A stretch of 40,860 bases of DNA from Schleiferilactobacillus perolens DSM 12744 (lineage in GTDB: Bacteria > Bacillota > Bacilli > Lactobacillales > Lactobacillaceae). The position numbers were made by a program, and so were the translations under genes. Of the stretch, positions 7,740-15,593 are shown in pieces. The stretch covers positions 1-40,860 of the forward strand of contig NZ_AZEC01000020.1 in NCBI RefSeq assembly GCF_001435585.1, given 5' to 3'. Numbering within the stretch: the first letter of the stretch is position 1; every line of letters starts with the position of its first letter. The notes beneath the pieces were generated by a model. The model worked only from the letters and a program-made list of their open reading frames with translations, made no database searches and was not told the DNA's origin.

Positions 7740-8999
7740 ATGCAAAGTTGGGAAAATGAGTTTGATCCAAAACTGGTCGAATTGATGCACCAAGCGGACA
7801 AGAAGATTGCCCCGCGGTTGGCCGAAATTGATGACCAGATCCTGCAAAACCAAGCCAAGGTATTGCAGGCGTTCCAAGAACACCACGTGGCAGAGAGTCA
7901 CTTGTCCGGGTCCACTGGCTACGGCCATAACGACGAAGGCCGGGATGTGCTGGAGGCTATTTACGCCGATGTGTTAGGCGGCGAAGATGCTCTGGTGCGG
8001 CCGCAGTTTGTGTCTGGCACCCATGCCATTGGTGTAAGCTTGCTTGGGTTGGTCCGTCCTGGTGACGAGATTCTTTATATTACCGGCGAACCTTATGATA
8101 CCCTGCAAGAAGTCCTGGGCATGGCCGGCAACGGCATCGGCAGTCCTAAGGAATATGGAATTGGTGCCGATTATGTCCCGTTGAAAAAAGACGGCAGCGT
8201 GGATATTCCGGCTGTTCAAAAGCGGCTGCGGGATAACACGAAAGTTGTGGCCATCCAACGGTCTCGCGGTTATGCCACGCGGGATTCCTTCACGGTGGCC
8301 CAGATCAAAGACATGATCGCCGCCGTCCGGGCGGTAAAGCCAGATGTGTGGATTTTCGTGGATAACGCCTATGGTGAATTCTCCGAAACCCAAGAACCAC
8401 TGGATGTTGGTGCTGACTTAATGGCCGGTTCGCTGTTCAAGAATGCCGGCGGCGGTATGGCTAAGACTGGTGGCTATATTGTCGGTCAAAAAGACCTGGT
8501 CGAACGGGTCAGCTATCGCTTGACGGTACCCGGTCTGGGTGGTGACGAAGGGGCCACGGTCGGGATGCTGTCCGACATGTTCCAAGGCTTCTTTATTGCC
8601 CCGTCCGTGACTGGCAATGCCATCAAGGGTGTCATCTTCGAAGCCGCTTTGTTTGAAAGCCTGGGACTGGATGTTCACCCGAAGTGGGATGCTCCGCGGA
8701 CGGATTTGATCCAAACCGTCAACTTTGGCAACCCCAAGGACATGGTGAAGTTTGCAGAAGCCATTCAGGCCAGCTCACCGGTAGATTCCTTCGTCACACC
8801 GATCGCGGAACACATGGCCGGCTACGAAGACGAAGTGATCATGGCCGGCGGCACCTTCGTCTCTGGCTCCACCATTGAGTTCTCTGGTGACGGTCCCATT
8901 CGACCACCATATACGATTTACATGCAAGGCGGCTTAACGTACGCCCACGTAAAAATTGCCACGATGCAAGCGGCCCAGAAAGTATTTTTCAGTCACTAA
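7740..8999 (+). CDS. PLP-dependent enzyme of the YnbB / methionine gamma-lyase-like family
   Basis: A 419-residue protein of the family often labelled 'aluminum resistance protein' or methionine gamma-lyase family. Conserved blocks are STGYGHNDEGRD (about 58-69), the cofactor pocket around VSGTHAI (91-97), VDNAYGEF with the PLP-ring aspartate (about 208), and the likely PLP lysine in SLFKNAGGGMAKTGGY (K234). Length is normal. The start has only a weak, distant GGGAAG site, which is odd for such a conserved enzyme and makes the upstream leader/terminator more interesting. True substrate is not established for the family; a C-S lyase role is plausible. In many Firmicutes it neighbours glnR, but not here. 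Confidence 0.85.
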   Translation: MQSWENEFDPKLVELMHQADKKIAPRLAEIDDQILQNQAKVLQAFQEHHVAESHLSGSTGYGHNDEGRDVLEAIYADVLGGEDALVRPQFVSGTHAIGVSLLGLVRPGDEILYITGEPYDTLQEVLGMAGNGIGSPKEYGIGADYVPLKKDGSVDIPAVQKRLRDNTKVVAIQRSRGYATRDSFTVAQIKDMIAAVRAVKPDVWIFVDNAYGEFSETQEPLDVGADLMAGSLFKNAGGGMAKTGGYIVGQKDLVERVSYRLTVPGLGGDEGATVGMLSDMFQGFFIAPSVTGNAIKGVIFEAALFESLGLDVHPKWDAPRTDLIQTVNFGNPKDMVKFAEAIQASSPVDSFVTPIAEHMAGYEDEVIMAGGTFVSGSTIEFSGDGPIRPPYTIYMQGGLTYAHVKIATMQAAQKVFFSH

Positions 9000-9063
9000 G
9001 CACCACGCGAGCAGAGTGTTTTTCTGCTTGGGGTAACAAGCGTAGACAAAAGAGATAATTTAG

Positions 9064-9081
9064 GCAATGCGGAGCAATCGC
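9064..9081. repeat. Partial copy of a dispersed intergenic repeat arm
   Basis: GGCAATGCGGAGCAATCG differs by one base from the arm at 11412-11435 (reverse strand) and by two from that at 26619-26640. No partner arm is present here, so it looks like a solo remnant upstream of the decarboxylase. The rest of 9000-9126 holds a weak hairpin and the decarboxylase ribosome site. Confidence 0.6.
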
Positions 9082-9126
9082 CGCCAAATTAATTCTTTCG
9101 CACGCTAATTTGGGAGGTTTTATTTG

Positions 9127-11199
9127 ATGTTTTTAAAAATTGGCACAACGCCGCAGTTAGCGCAAACCCTGCACAGCTTACCGCTAACTGATATTGCCCA
9201 GACACCATTGGCCGGGATTAGTGCAGCGGTCATCGAGGCCACTGACACCACCAATATCAAAAAATTGGCAGAGAGTCCCTTGCCCATCCCTGTCTTTATC
9301 CTCGGACAACAGGCGCCGCCAGCCCTCCCACTGGTCACCCTGATTACAGAAATCACCCCAGCAGTCCGCAGCCAAATCACGGCGGCGGCACAAAAGTATG
9401 AACAACGGGAAATTCCGCCTTACGTGGCCGATCTACTCAAGTTTGCCCAGGCAGACCCGACGACCTTTGCGACGCCGGGACACCATGCCGGTCATTACGA
9501 TGAACTGGCCCCGGCCGGCTACCTGCTGAAACAAGCGTATGGTCAGGAATTCTTCAGCAGTGACACTTCTGATGTCGTGACTGCCCTGGGGGATATGCTG
9601 ACTCACGGCGGTACACCGCTGAAGGCTGAACAAGCAGCAGCCAAGCTTTGGCACGCAGACAAGACGTATTTTGTCACCAATGGGACCACCGGTTCGAACA
9701 ATGTGGTGGCCAGTGCCATCCTCCAACCAGGTGATTTGGTGCTCTTTGATCGCAACAACCACAAGTCTGTTTACAATGGCGCCTTAGTCATGAATGGGGC
9801 GATCCCGGTTTATCTAGATACTCTGCGCAGTGACCTAGGCTTGATTGGACCAGTAGACCTGAAGGACAGTACGGAAGAAAAGTTGCGTAATTATTTGCGG
9901 ACTTTTGCGCCGAAAAAAGCCAATCCAGAGCGGCCTTTTCGATTAGCCGCCATGGAACTGGAAACCTTCGATGGACTCGTGCCGGATGTTAAAATGCTGC
10001 TTCACCGGTTTGGCAAATTGGTGGACTACATGCTGTTTGACGCGGCCTGGGGTGGTTATGAACCGTTCATCCCGGCGATGAAACCGATGGACCCGTTGCA
10101 ACTGGACCTGGGACCAAATGATCCCGGTATCATTGTGACCCAGTCCGTTCATAAACAGCAGTCCGGTTTTGCTCAGACGTCGCAGATCCATAAAAAGGAT
10201 CACCATATCAAGGGTCAGCCGCGCTACGTCAGCCATGCCCAGTTTAACCATGCCTATTTGAAGCACGTCACCACCAGCTATTCTTACCCTCTTTATGCCT
10301 CGCTGGCGGCGAATGTGGCGTTAAATCAAGGCGCGGTGGGCCGCAAAATTTGGCAGCAAGCTCTGGCGGACTCCTTGGCTTTTCGCCGAGCGTTGAACGA
10401 CACCCAACTGTTCCGGGCTTACAACAGTCCCGATTTGGTTACCATGGAAACAAAGACGGCGTATTCCGATCCGGCTGCCTGGCAGCTGGATCCCCAAGCT
10501 CAGTGGCATGGTATTCCTGATCTATTGCCTGGTCAGGCCTATTTAGATCCCGGCAAAGTGACGGTGATTTTACCCCACACTCACGCGCTTGGTGTGTCTG
10601 GCTGGGTAGTGGACCGGTATTTGCTGGATCACAATATTGTGCCCGAAAAAGCCGATCCTAATTCACTGCTATTCCTGGTGACTCCTGGTTCCCGGATGAC
10701 CGATTGGCGCCGGTTGTTGGAAGTCTTGAAGCAGTTTGAAGCGGACTACAACAACGACAAAACAGTCGCGCAAACATTGCCGAAATTAGTGGCTGAAACC
10801 GGCGATCGTTATGCTCACACGACATTGCGTGAACTGTGCCAGCAATTATCCGATTTTTTCCAAGATCAACAACTGGTAATTAAACAGCGTTGGCTGTTTC
10901 AAAATAGTAACAGTCGTAATCAGGTGATGACAGCTGCTGAAGCAGATGCGAAGTTTGCAATGGGTCATTATGACATGGTGCCGCTAATTCAAAGTGCCGG
11001 ACAGGTGGCTGTAGAGGGCGCTTTACCGTACCCACCAGGAATTTTTGTGGTGGTGCCAGGAGAAACTTGGACTTTACCGGCTATTGATTATTTCCGTATC
11101 CTATTTGCTGGTATCGCCCGCTTCCCCGGATTCACGCCTGAAATCCAGGGTGTCTTCTCCGACGAAGACGGCGACGCCATGGTGCATGTGGCGAAATAA
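9127..11199 (+). CDS. Ornithine (Orn/Lys/Arg) decarboxylase, PLP dependent
   Basis: A 690-residue fold-III decarboxylase with a receiver-like wing domain (1-100), a PLP core and a C-terminal domain. Typical blocks are TPGHHAGHYD, LFDRNNHKSVYNGAL, FDAAWGGYE and TQSVHKQQSGFAQTSQIHKKDHH, with the PLP lysine in SVHK (K343), then EGALPYPPGIFVVVPGE near the end. Similarity is closest to the Lactobacillus inducible ornithine decarboxylase, making putrescine and CO2 and consuming a proton. At 690 residues it is slightly shorter than the usual 720-745. ATG 9127 has GGGAGG at 9 bases; TTG 9124 is less likely. The APC permease downstream would import substrate or exchange product. Lysine or arginine as substrate is not excluded. 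Confidence 0.85.
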   Translation: MFLKIGTTPQLAQTLHSLPLTDIAQTPLAGISAAVIEATDTTNIKKLAESPLPIPVFILGQQAPPALPLVTLITEITPAVRSQITAAAQKYEQREIPPYVADLLKFAQADPTTFATPGHHAGHYDELAPAGYLLKQAYGQEFFSSDTSDVVTALGDMLTHGGTPLKAEQAAAKLWHADKTYFVTNGTTGSNNVVASAILQPGDLVLFDRNNHKSVYNGALVMNGAIPVYLDTLRSDLGLIGPVDLKDSTEEKLRNYLRTFAPKKANPERPFRLAAMELETFDGLVPDVKMLLHRFGKLVDYMLFDAAWGGYEPFIPAMKPMDPLQLDLGPNDPGIIVTQSVHKQQSGFAQTSQIHKKDHHIKGQPRYVSHAQFNHAYLKHVTTSYSYPLYASLAANVALNQGAVGRKIWQQALADSLAFRRALNDTQLFRAYNSPDLVTMETKTAYSDPAAWQLDPQAQWHGIPDLLPGQAYLDPGKVTVILPHTHALGVSGWVVDRYLLDHNIVPEKADPNSLLFLVTPGSRMTDWRRLLEVLKQFEADYNNDKTVAQTLPKLVAETGDRYAHTTLRELCQQLSDFFQDQQLVIKQRWLFQNSNSRNQVMTAAEADAKFAMGHYDMVPLIQSAGQVAVEGALPYPPGIFVVVPGETWTLPAIDYFRILFAGIARFPGFTPEIQGVFSDEDGDAMVHVAK

Positions 11200-11220
11200 C
11201 GAGGTTATCACGCTAGCGCC

Positions 11221-11435
11221 GTGTCAAAGCTGCGCAATCTCCGGTGTCAGGGGGCTGCGACGCGCAGCTAGTGCGTAGCCGCAGGCGTAGCAAGTGGTGA
11301 CGGCGCTTTGAGCCCGCTGAGGAACGCGGTCTCAAAGTCGCCTAACAGCATATAAACTTGGCCAGGACCGGGCCAAGTTTATCACTGTTCCCACCACTGA
11401 GCCCCCTGCCACCTCCGATTGCTCCGCATTGGCAC
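11221..11435. repeat. Nested palindromic intergenic repeat
   Basis: The outer arms 11221-11244 and 11412-11435 are near-copies of the two arms of the hairpin at 26579-26712 (21 of 24 and 23 of 24 matches by eye). Here they are about 167 bases apart instead of about 10. Inside are TGTCAGGGGGCT (11245) pairing with TGAGCCCCCTGCCA (11398), GCTGCG-ACG-CGCAGC (11255-11269), GGCGCTTTGAG (11302) pairing with CTCAAAGTCGCC (11331), and the 12-bp hairpin at 11352-11382. It fills nearly all of the 317 bases between decarboxylase and permease. The left part overlaps no credible ORF. Confidence 0.75.
11352..11382. repeat. Perfect 12-bp hairpin inside the nested repeat
   Basis: ATAAACTTGGCC and GGCCAAGTTTAT flank a 7-base loop. 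There is no T-run, so it is more a stable RNA stem than a terminator; it may adjust transcript levels between the decarboxylase and permease. Confidence 0.75.
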
Positions 11436-11516
11436 TGGATCTGTCATGATTCACAGCTTATGCACTCATACTACTTGATCTAAAACAACTGAATATAATA
11501 ATGGAGGATTTCTATT

Positions 11517-12965
11517 GTGCAGGAAGAATTAACCCCGAACCGTAAATATATGAGCTGGCCAGTCCTGAGCCTGCTGGTCTTTATCACGGTCATCGGTTTC
11601 GAAAACATCTTTTACCCGTTCCAAAACCAAGGCTTATCCGTTGTCATCAACTGGATTATCTTGCTTGTCATCTACATCGTCCCCTACGCATTAATTTCGG
11701 CGCAACTCGGGACGACCTTTACTCGGGAAGACGAAGGCGGCGGCTTGGCCACCTGGATGCGCCGGACTTTGGGCGACACCTGGGGTTACTGGACCAGTTG
11801 GATTTACTGGGCGCAGACCTTGCCTTACTTGGTGGATGTCTCTAACTCTGTCATTGTCGCCTTATCCTGGATGATCTTAGGCGATAACACCTTGGGCAAG
11901 CGGATGACGAATTTGACGTTTGGCTTGCTGACCTTTGTCATTATTTTGGTCTTTATTGTCCTTGAGAATCTCTTCTCCCGGTCTCTGGAAGTCATGTCGC
12001 TGATTGGCGGGGCGGCCATGTTCCTAATGGCGGTCTTATTCGTGCTCTTGACAGCAGCCGGCCTGGCGAAGGGTGTGCATTCTGCGACCACCTTCACATG
12101 GGCAGCCTTTAAGCCGCATTTCTCCATGCATTACTTCGCCACTACTGGGTTGTTGATCTTCGCCACTTCCGGGGCGGAGTTGGGCGCGACCTATGTGGCT
12201 CAATTGCGCAACCCGAAAAAAGAATTCCCCAAAGCGATGTGGGCATTGGCCATCATGACCGGATTTTTGGTGATTTTTGGTTCCCTGGCCTTAGGGGTTT
12301 GGTTTAATGCCAACCACTTACCCGATGATCTGAAGATGAATGGCGCCTACTATGCTTTCTCAATGCTTGGGCAAGCCTGGGGGTTGGGTAAGATTCTGAT
12401 GTATATGTTTGCAGCGACCCAGCTGTTATTCATGCTGGCGCAGTTAGCCGTCCTGATCGATGCCTCCAGTCGGGTGTTGTCAGCCGATACCGCGGTGCGC
12501 TTTATGCCGAAATGGCTCCTCCAGAAAAACAAGCAAGGCAGGCCAATTCACAGCTATATATTCACCGCTGGCCTGTGTCTGTTTCTATTGTTATTGTCAG
12601 GCACATTGCCCAATATCAATGCTATCTTTAACTGGCTGTTGAACCTGAACGGAATTGTATCCCCGTACAAGACGGCGCTGGTCTTCGTCGCCTTCCTCGC
12701 TTTGCGGGCCCAGGCAGAGAAATTCACTTCTGGATATACCTTTCTGAAGAGTAAAGCCGCCGCTTATCTGGTGGGTGGCTGGTGCTTCGTCTTCACGTTT
12801 GTGTGTGCCACTTTGGGCTTCTTGCCCCAAGAAGTGGTCTTTGGCACTAATGGGTGGACCCATCAACTGGTGATGAACATCATTTCCGTCATCGTCCTCT
12901 TTGGGTTCGGCTTCATCATGCCGATGCTGGCGCGCCGGGATTTGAAGGAAGAAAAATTAGGCTAA
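11517..12965 (+). CDS. APC-superfamily amino acid permease/antiporter
   Basis: A 482-residue membrane protein with about 12 helices and APC features: the first half begins with SWPVLSLLVFITVIGFENIFYPFQ, then EGGGLATWMRR after helix 2 and GAELGATYVAQLRNPKKEFPKA after helix 6. The start is GTG 11517 with GGAGG at 9 bases. It follows the ornithine decarboxylase, so a role in ornithine/putrescine exchange is the natural inference; decarboxylase-antiporter pairs are common in lactobacilli. It is not a close PotE match that I can see and resembles the YjeM/glutamate-GABA antiporter branch. A terminator follows. Confidence 0.85.
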   Translation: MQEELTPNRKYMSWPVLSLLVFITVIGFENIFYPFQNQGLSVVINWIILLVIYIVPYALISAQLGTTFTREDEGGGLATWMRRTLGDTWGYWTSWIYWAQTLPYLVDVSNSVIVALSWMILGDNTLGKRMTNLTFGLLTFVIILVFIVLENLFSRSLEVMSLIGGAAMFLMAVLFVLLTAAGLAKGVHSATTFTWAAFKPHFSMHYFATTGLLIFATSGAELGATYVAQLRNPKKEFPKAMWALAIMTGFLVIFGSLALGVWFNANHLPDDLKMNGAYYAFSMLGQAWGLGKILMYMFAATQLLFMLAQLAVLIDASSRVLSADTAVRFMPKWLLQKNKQGRPIHSYIFTAGLCLFLLLLSGTLPNINAIFNWLLNLNGIVSPYKTALVFVAFLALRAQAEKFTSGYTFLKSKAAAYLVGGWCFVFTFVCATLGFLPQEVVFGTNGWTHQLVMNIISVIVLFGFGFIMPMLARRDLKEEKLG

Positions 12966-12970
12966 ACAAA

Positions 12971-12995
12971 AAGACCCACGGTTGACGTGAGTCTT
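12971..12995. repeat. Hairpin after the permease
   Basis: AAGACCCACG and CGTGAGTCTT form a 10-bp stem with one mismatch, 5 bases after the permease stop. There is no T-run, so it probably assists the true terminator that follows. Confidence 0.5.
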
Positions 12996-13003
12996 AAAGC
13001 TGG

Positions 13004-13034
13004 AGAGATCATCGTTTGTGATGGTCTCTTTTTT
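13004..13034 (+). terminator. Intrinsic terminator of the permease
   Basis: AGAGATCATC (13004-13013) pairs with GATGGTCTCT (13020-13029), with one G-U, followed by a run of T to 13034. Confidence 0.85.
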
Positions 13035-13065
13035 GTATGGAAAGAACTGTCGATCATTGGTGAGG

Positions 13066-13206
13066 TTAACGATATTTACCCTGCGCATTGTCCTGACGAA
13101 TCCGCTCAATATTGCGCTTTGCCTTTTCGTCAGAGACCTCGGTCCATTTGTCCGGCCGATTGGCGCCTAGCAATGTACTGAAGAACTTCGCAATTGCCTG
13201 CCACAT
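13066..13206 (-). CDS. Small basic protein, unknown function
   Basis: A 46-residue ORF starting MWQAIAKFFSTLL (amphipathic/hydrophobic) and ending in a charged helix (SDEKAKRNIERIRQDNAQGKYR). ATG 13206 has AAAAGGA 10 bases upstream; ATG 13212 would give 48 residues. It starts 23 bases after the Fe-S-fold gene on the same strand, so the two are probably co-transcribed. Composition suggests a peripheral membrane or nucleic-acid-binding peptide. No family recognised. Confidence 0.55.
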   Translation of the reverse strand: MWQAIAKFFSTLLGANRPDKWTEVSDEKAKRNIERIRQDNAQGKYR

Positions 13207-13228
13207 GATCATCCCATCCTTTTCTTGA

Positions 13229-13615
13229 TTAACGGGCTGGGTTCTCCTTGATACCGTTAGGATCAGTGAAATCAATGAAGCCGACATTGGTGTCGATGTC
13301 GCCAGAATCGCCCGATAGCACCATGGTGTCGTATTGCGGGTGGAAACGAATCACCAAATGGTCATCCATGCCATCCATGCCGTAAGCCTTGACGTAAACT
13401 TTCCCTAAGTTGGAATCAATCGTCGCATCATAGGTATCCAGTGAAGCATCTGGGCCAATGATGTTAATTGTGAACTGGGTCTGCATATGAATCATGGCGT
13501 GTTGAGAATAAGGTCCCACACCATCTTCGAAAGTTAATAACAGCCGATCACCGTCTTTCCAGCGATCTTGAATCCGTTTGGTGACAGTTTCGTCAAATTT
13601 TACATCTTGTGTCAT
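13229..13615 (-). CDS. Iron-sulfur cluster biosynthesis (HesB/IscA-like) fold protein without cysteines
   Basis: A 128-residue protein matching the lactobacillus 'iron-sulfur cluster biosynthesis family' pattern: LLLTFEDGVGPYS, TIDSNLGKVYVKAYG, LSGDSGDIDTNVGFID. Unlike A-type carriers it has no cysteine, so it cannot hold a cluster by the usual C-x(n)-C-x-C ligands. The role is therefore unclear; the family is common and poorly characterised. ATG 13615 has AAGGGGGA 7 bases upstream; an in-frame start at 13654 would cross a palindrome and lacks a ribosome site. A TATACT -10 lies at 13702-13707. The small gene 13066-13206 follows on the same transcript. Confidence 0.75.
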   Translation of the reverse strand: MTQDVKFDETVTKRIQDRWKDGDRLLLTFEDGVGPYSQHAMIHMQTQFTINIIGPDASLDTYDATIDSNLGKVYVKAYGMDGMDDHLVIRFHPQYDTMVLSGDSGDIDTNVGFIDFTDPNGIKENPAR

Positions 13616-13643
13616 TGTAAAAGTCCCCCTTAAGAATTGCCGC

Positions 13644-13661
13644 ACCGCGGACATCCGCGGT
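13644..13661. promoter_or_regulatory. Perfect 8-bp inverted repeat in the 5' leader
   Basis: ACCGCGGA-CA-TCCGCGGT lies between the -10 at 13702 and the ribosome site of the 13229-13615 gene. It could be an operator or a leader hairpin. It has no T-run. Confidence 0.5.
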
Positions 13662-13701
13662 AGCTACAATCAAATCCGTTGACTCTTCTCTAAGCGTCTA
13701 C

Positions 13702-13707
13702 AGTATA
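13702..13707 (-). promoter_or_regulatory. -10 element (TATACT) for the Fe-S-fold gene
   Basis: TATACT reads on the minus strand about 90 bases before ATG 13615. The -35 is not clear. Confidence 0.45.
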
Positions 13708-13740
13708 CGACGAACTGCGCAGAGAGTGGTGGAAAGACGC

Positions 13741-14052
13741 TTGGGAAAATTGTGTCAAATTGAGCAAGCCACTTTCTTTTCATCAGCAGTCACGTCATTT
13801 CTTTCATTCAGGAAAATTCTCTTTCATTTCGACAAACGGTTTCATACCGAGGAATGGCGCGAACAACTGAAAGATATTTGGTTATTAAGAAGACAATTTA
13901 TTCAGTCTCGATTCGTTATTTTTATTGGAGTGGTCTATACCGATTAAATATTCACATGTTATCCGCACCGTACACCGCGTTATCGGATAGCAAAATAAAG
14001 CCCCAAAAACGCCATAAAAAGGCAGATCAAAAGGGTGGTCATGGAAAAAAGA
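13741..14052. other. Long AT-rich intergenic region
   Basis: I see no convincing gene here. Open frames at 13726-13947 and 13854-14114 lack ribosome sites and family resemblance. Base composition is more AT-rich than the flanks, as for a regulatory region. It lies upstream of the PTS promoter and may hold regulator sites I cannot identify. Confidence 0.5.
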
Positions 14053-14081
14053 TGTCAAAAAATAAGTGCTTTGTGTTGACA
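14053..14081. promoter_or_regulatory. Inverted repeat TGTCAA-N17-TTGACA overlapping the PTS -35
   Basis: TGTCAA (14053-14058) and TTGACA (14076-14081) are exact inverted copies. The right copy is the -35 of the PTS promoter. It may be an operator or coincidence. There is no matching divergent -10. Confidence 0.3.
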
Positions 14082-14104
14082 CCTGATACCGGTTGCAATA
14101 GAAT
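14076..14104 (+). promoter_or_regulatory. SigA-type promoter of the PTS operon
   Basis: TTGACA (14076-14081), a 17-base spacer and TAGAAT (14099-14104): a near-consensus vegetative promoter about 115 bases before the IIB start. It argues against the sigma-54/LevR control known for some mannose-family PTS operons. Confidence 0.85.
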
Positions 14105-14128
14105 TGGGTCGTGAATCAGAAAGGCTCA

Positions 14129-14158
14129 ACAAACAACATTTATGAACATGCTGTTTGT
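14129..14158. promoter_or_regulatory. Dyad in the PTS leader
   Basis: ACAAACAACAT and ATGCTGTTTGT form an 11-bp dyad with one mismatch around an 8-base centre, just after the expected transcription start. It could be an operator or leader hairpin. There is no T-run. Confidence 0.5.
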
Positions 14159-14219
14159 GCGTACTATCACCTAATGCGTGTTTCTGGTGAACAAAAGATA
14201 CCATATGGGAGGTGAAATA

Positions 14220-14714
14220 ATGGCTGCAAATATCGTATTTACACGGATTGATAACCGGTTGGTGCACGGCCAAGTGGGTGTAACTTGGACCAAGGCAGTG
14301 AACGCCAATCTATTGCTGGTAGCGAATGATGAAGCTGCAAGCGATCCGTTGATGCAGAAATTGATGTCCACAACGGCAGAATCTTCTGGCGCAGGCATCC
14401 GTTTCTTCACTTTGCAACACACGATCGACATTATCAGTAAGGCTGCTGATCGTCAGCACATCTTTATCGTGGTAAAGACACCGCAAGATTGTGAGAAGTT
14501 GATTGCCGGTGGCGTACCCATCAAAACGGTGAATGTCGGGAACATGCACTTTGCTCAAGGCAAGACGGAAATCACAAAGAAGGTTTACGTCGATGCGGAT
14601 GACAAGAAGGCATTGCTGGACATCGCCCATAAGGGTGTCGACATCTATATCCAGGATTATCCTGGTGAGAAGAAGACCACGGTGGATGACGCATTGTTGA
14701 GTAAAGTTCAATAA
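14220..14714 (+). CDS. PTS mannose/fructose/sorbose/GalNAc-family IIB component
   Basis: A 164-residue cytoplasmic protein that passes phosphate from IIA to the sugar. The phospho-histidine is H16 in RIDNRLVHGQVG. VNVGNMHFAQGK and DIYIQDYPGEK are typical of the N-acetylgalactosamine (Aga) branch, though substrate cannot be assigned with certainty. ATG 14220 has GGGAGGTG at 5 bases; an in-frame ATG at 14178 would give an unconserved extension. First gene of the operon IIB-IIC-IID-IIA. No sugar catabolic enzymes accompany it. Confidence 0.9.
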   Translation: MAANIVFTRIDNRLVHGQVGVTWTKAVNANLLLVANDEAASDPLMQKLMSTTAESSGAGIRFFTLQHTIDIISKAADRQHIFIVVKTPQDCEKLIAGGVPIKTVNVGNMHFAQGKTEITKKVYVDADDKKALLDIAHKGVDIYIQDYPGEKKTTVDDALLSKVQ

Positions 14715-14771
14715 TTCGTGACCGCTTGGTTGTTTGTTTTTGTTGTTTTTGGTTAGGGAGGCCTTTGTAAA

Positions 14772-15593
14772 ATGGAAGTCACATTTATACAAGGCGCGCT
14801 CATTGCCATTTGGGCGATGATCTCTGGGCTTGATGCATGGTTGCAGGCGTTCTTTATTTTCCGCCCAATCATTGTATGTACGATTACCGGGTTAATTCTT
14901 GGTGATTTGCAGCTTGGGGTCATCGCTGGTGGTTTAACAGAGCTTGCCTTTGCGGGCTTGACTCCGGCCGGTGGTACTCAACCACCGAATACTGTTTTGA
15001 CAGGTATCATGACCGTCGTCATTGCCTACTCGAACAAGATCGCTCCGGCGACAGCCATTGGGTTGTCATTGCCGTTCGCGATGTTAATGCAATATATCCT
15101 ATTGTTCTACTATTCATCTTTCTCTCTGTTCCTGCCGCGGTTCGACAAGTACGCTGCTGAAGGAAATGCTAAAGCGTTTAAGCGACTCAACTATATTCCG
15201 TTGACCATCGTGACGTTATCCTTTGGGATCGTCGCCTTCCTGAGTGCTTATGCGGCGCAAGGACCCATGCACACATTGGTCACTTCAATGCCGCATTGGT
15301 TGACCCACGGATTCGAATTAGCCGGTGGTATTCTGCCAGCCGTTGGGTTCGCGATGTTACTCAAGGTAATGCTGAAGCAACAATATTTCCCTTATCTGTT
15401 GTTAGGTTTCGTCATGGCCAGCATGATTCCATTCTCCAACGTTTTGCCAGTCGCATTAGTTGGTGCGGTCTTTGCCATGATTGAATTCTATCGCACTCGG
15501 GAAAATGATAAGTTGGCAGCACAAATTAAGGAACTTAAGTCTTCTGGTAATGTGAATAATAACGGAGGAGGCGGCATGGACGATGGCATCTGA
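14772..15593 (+). CDS. PTS mannose-family IIC component
   Basis: A 273-residue integral membrane protein forming the sugar channel with IID. Characteristic segments are RPIIVCTITGLILGDLQLGVIAGGLTELAFAG and TPAGGTQPPNTVLTGIM. The ribosome site is AGGGAGG. The C-terminal tail is hydrophilic and ends in an Asn/Gly-rich stretch whose codons contain the GGAGGAGG ribosome site of the next gene. It overlaps IID by 11 bases, so translation is coupled. Confidence 0.9.
   Translation: MEVTFIQGALIAIWAMISGLDAWLQAFFIFRPIIVCTITGLILGDLQLGVIAGGLTELAFAGLTPAGGTQPPNTVLTGIMTVVIAYSNKIAPATAIGLSLPFAMLMQYILLFYYSSFSLFLPRFDKYAAEGNAKAFKRLNYIPLTIVTLSFGIVAFLSAYAAQGPMHTLVTSMPHWLTHGFELAGGILPAVGFAMLLKVMLKQQYFPYLLLGFVMASMIPFSNVLPVALVGAVFAMIEFYRTRENDKLAAQIKELKSSGNVNNNGGGGMDDGI

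Noticed and set aside
11475-11499. Promoter TTGATC...TATAAT just before the permease
   Set aside because: Spacer is only 13 bases and the start point would fall on the ribosome site.
14082-14098. Possible sigma-54 promoter (TTGCA at 14093) before the PTS operon
   Set aside because: The GG of the -24 element is missing, while a 17-base-spaced TTGACA/TAGAAT vegetative promoter overlaps it; no LevR-type regulator is present.
13854-14114. 86-codon open frame in the PTS upstream region
   Set aside because: No ribosome site, no family features, and it overlaps the PTS promoter.
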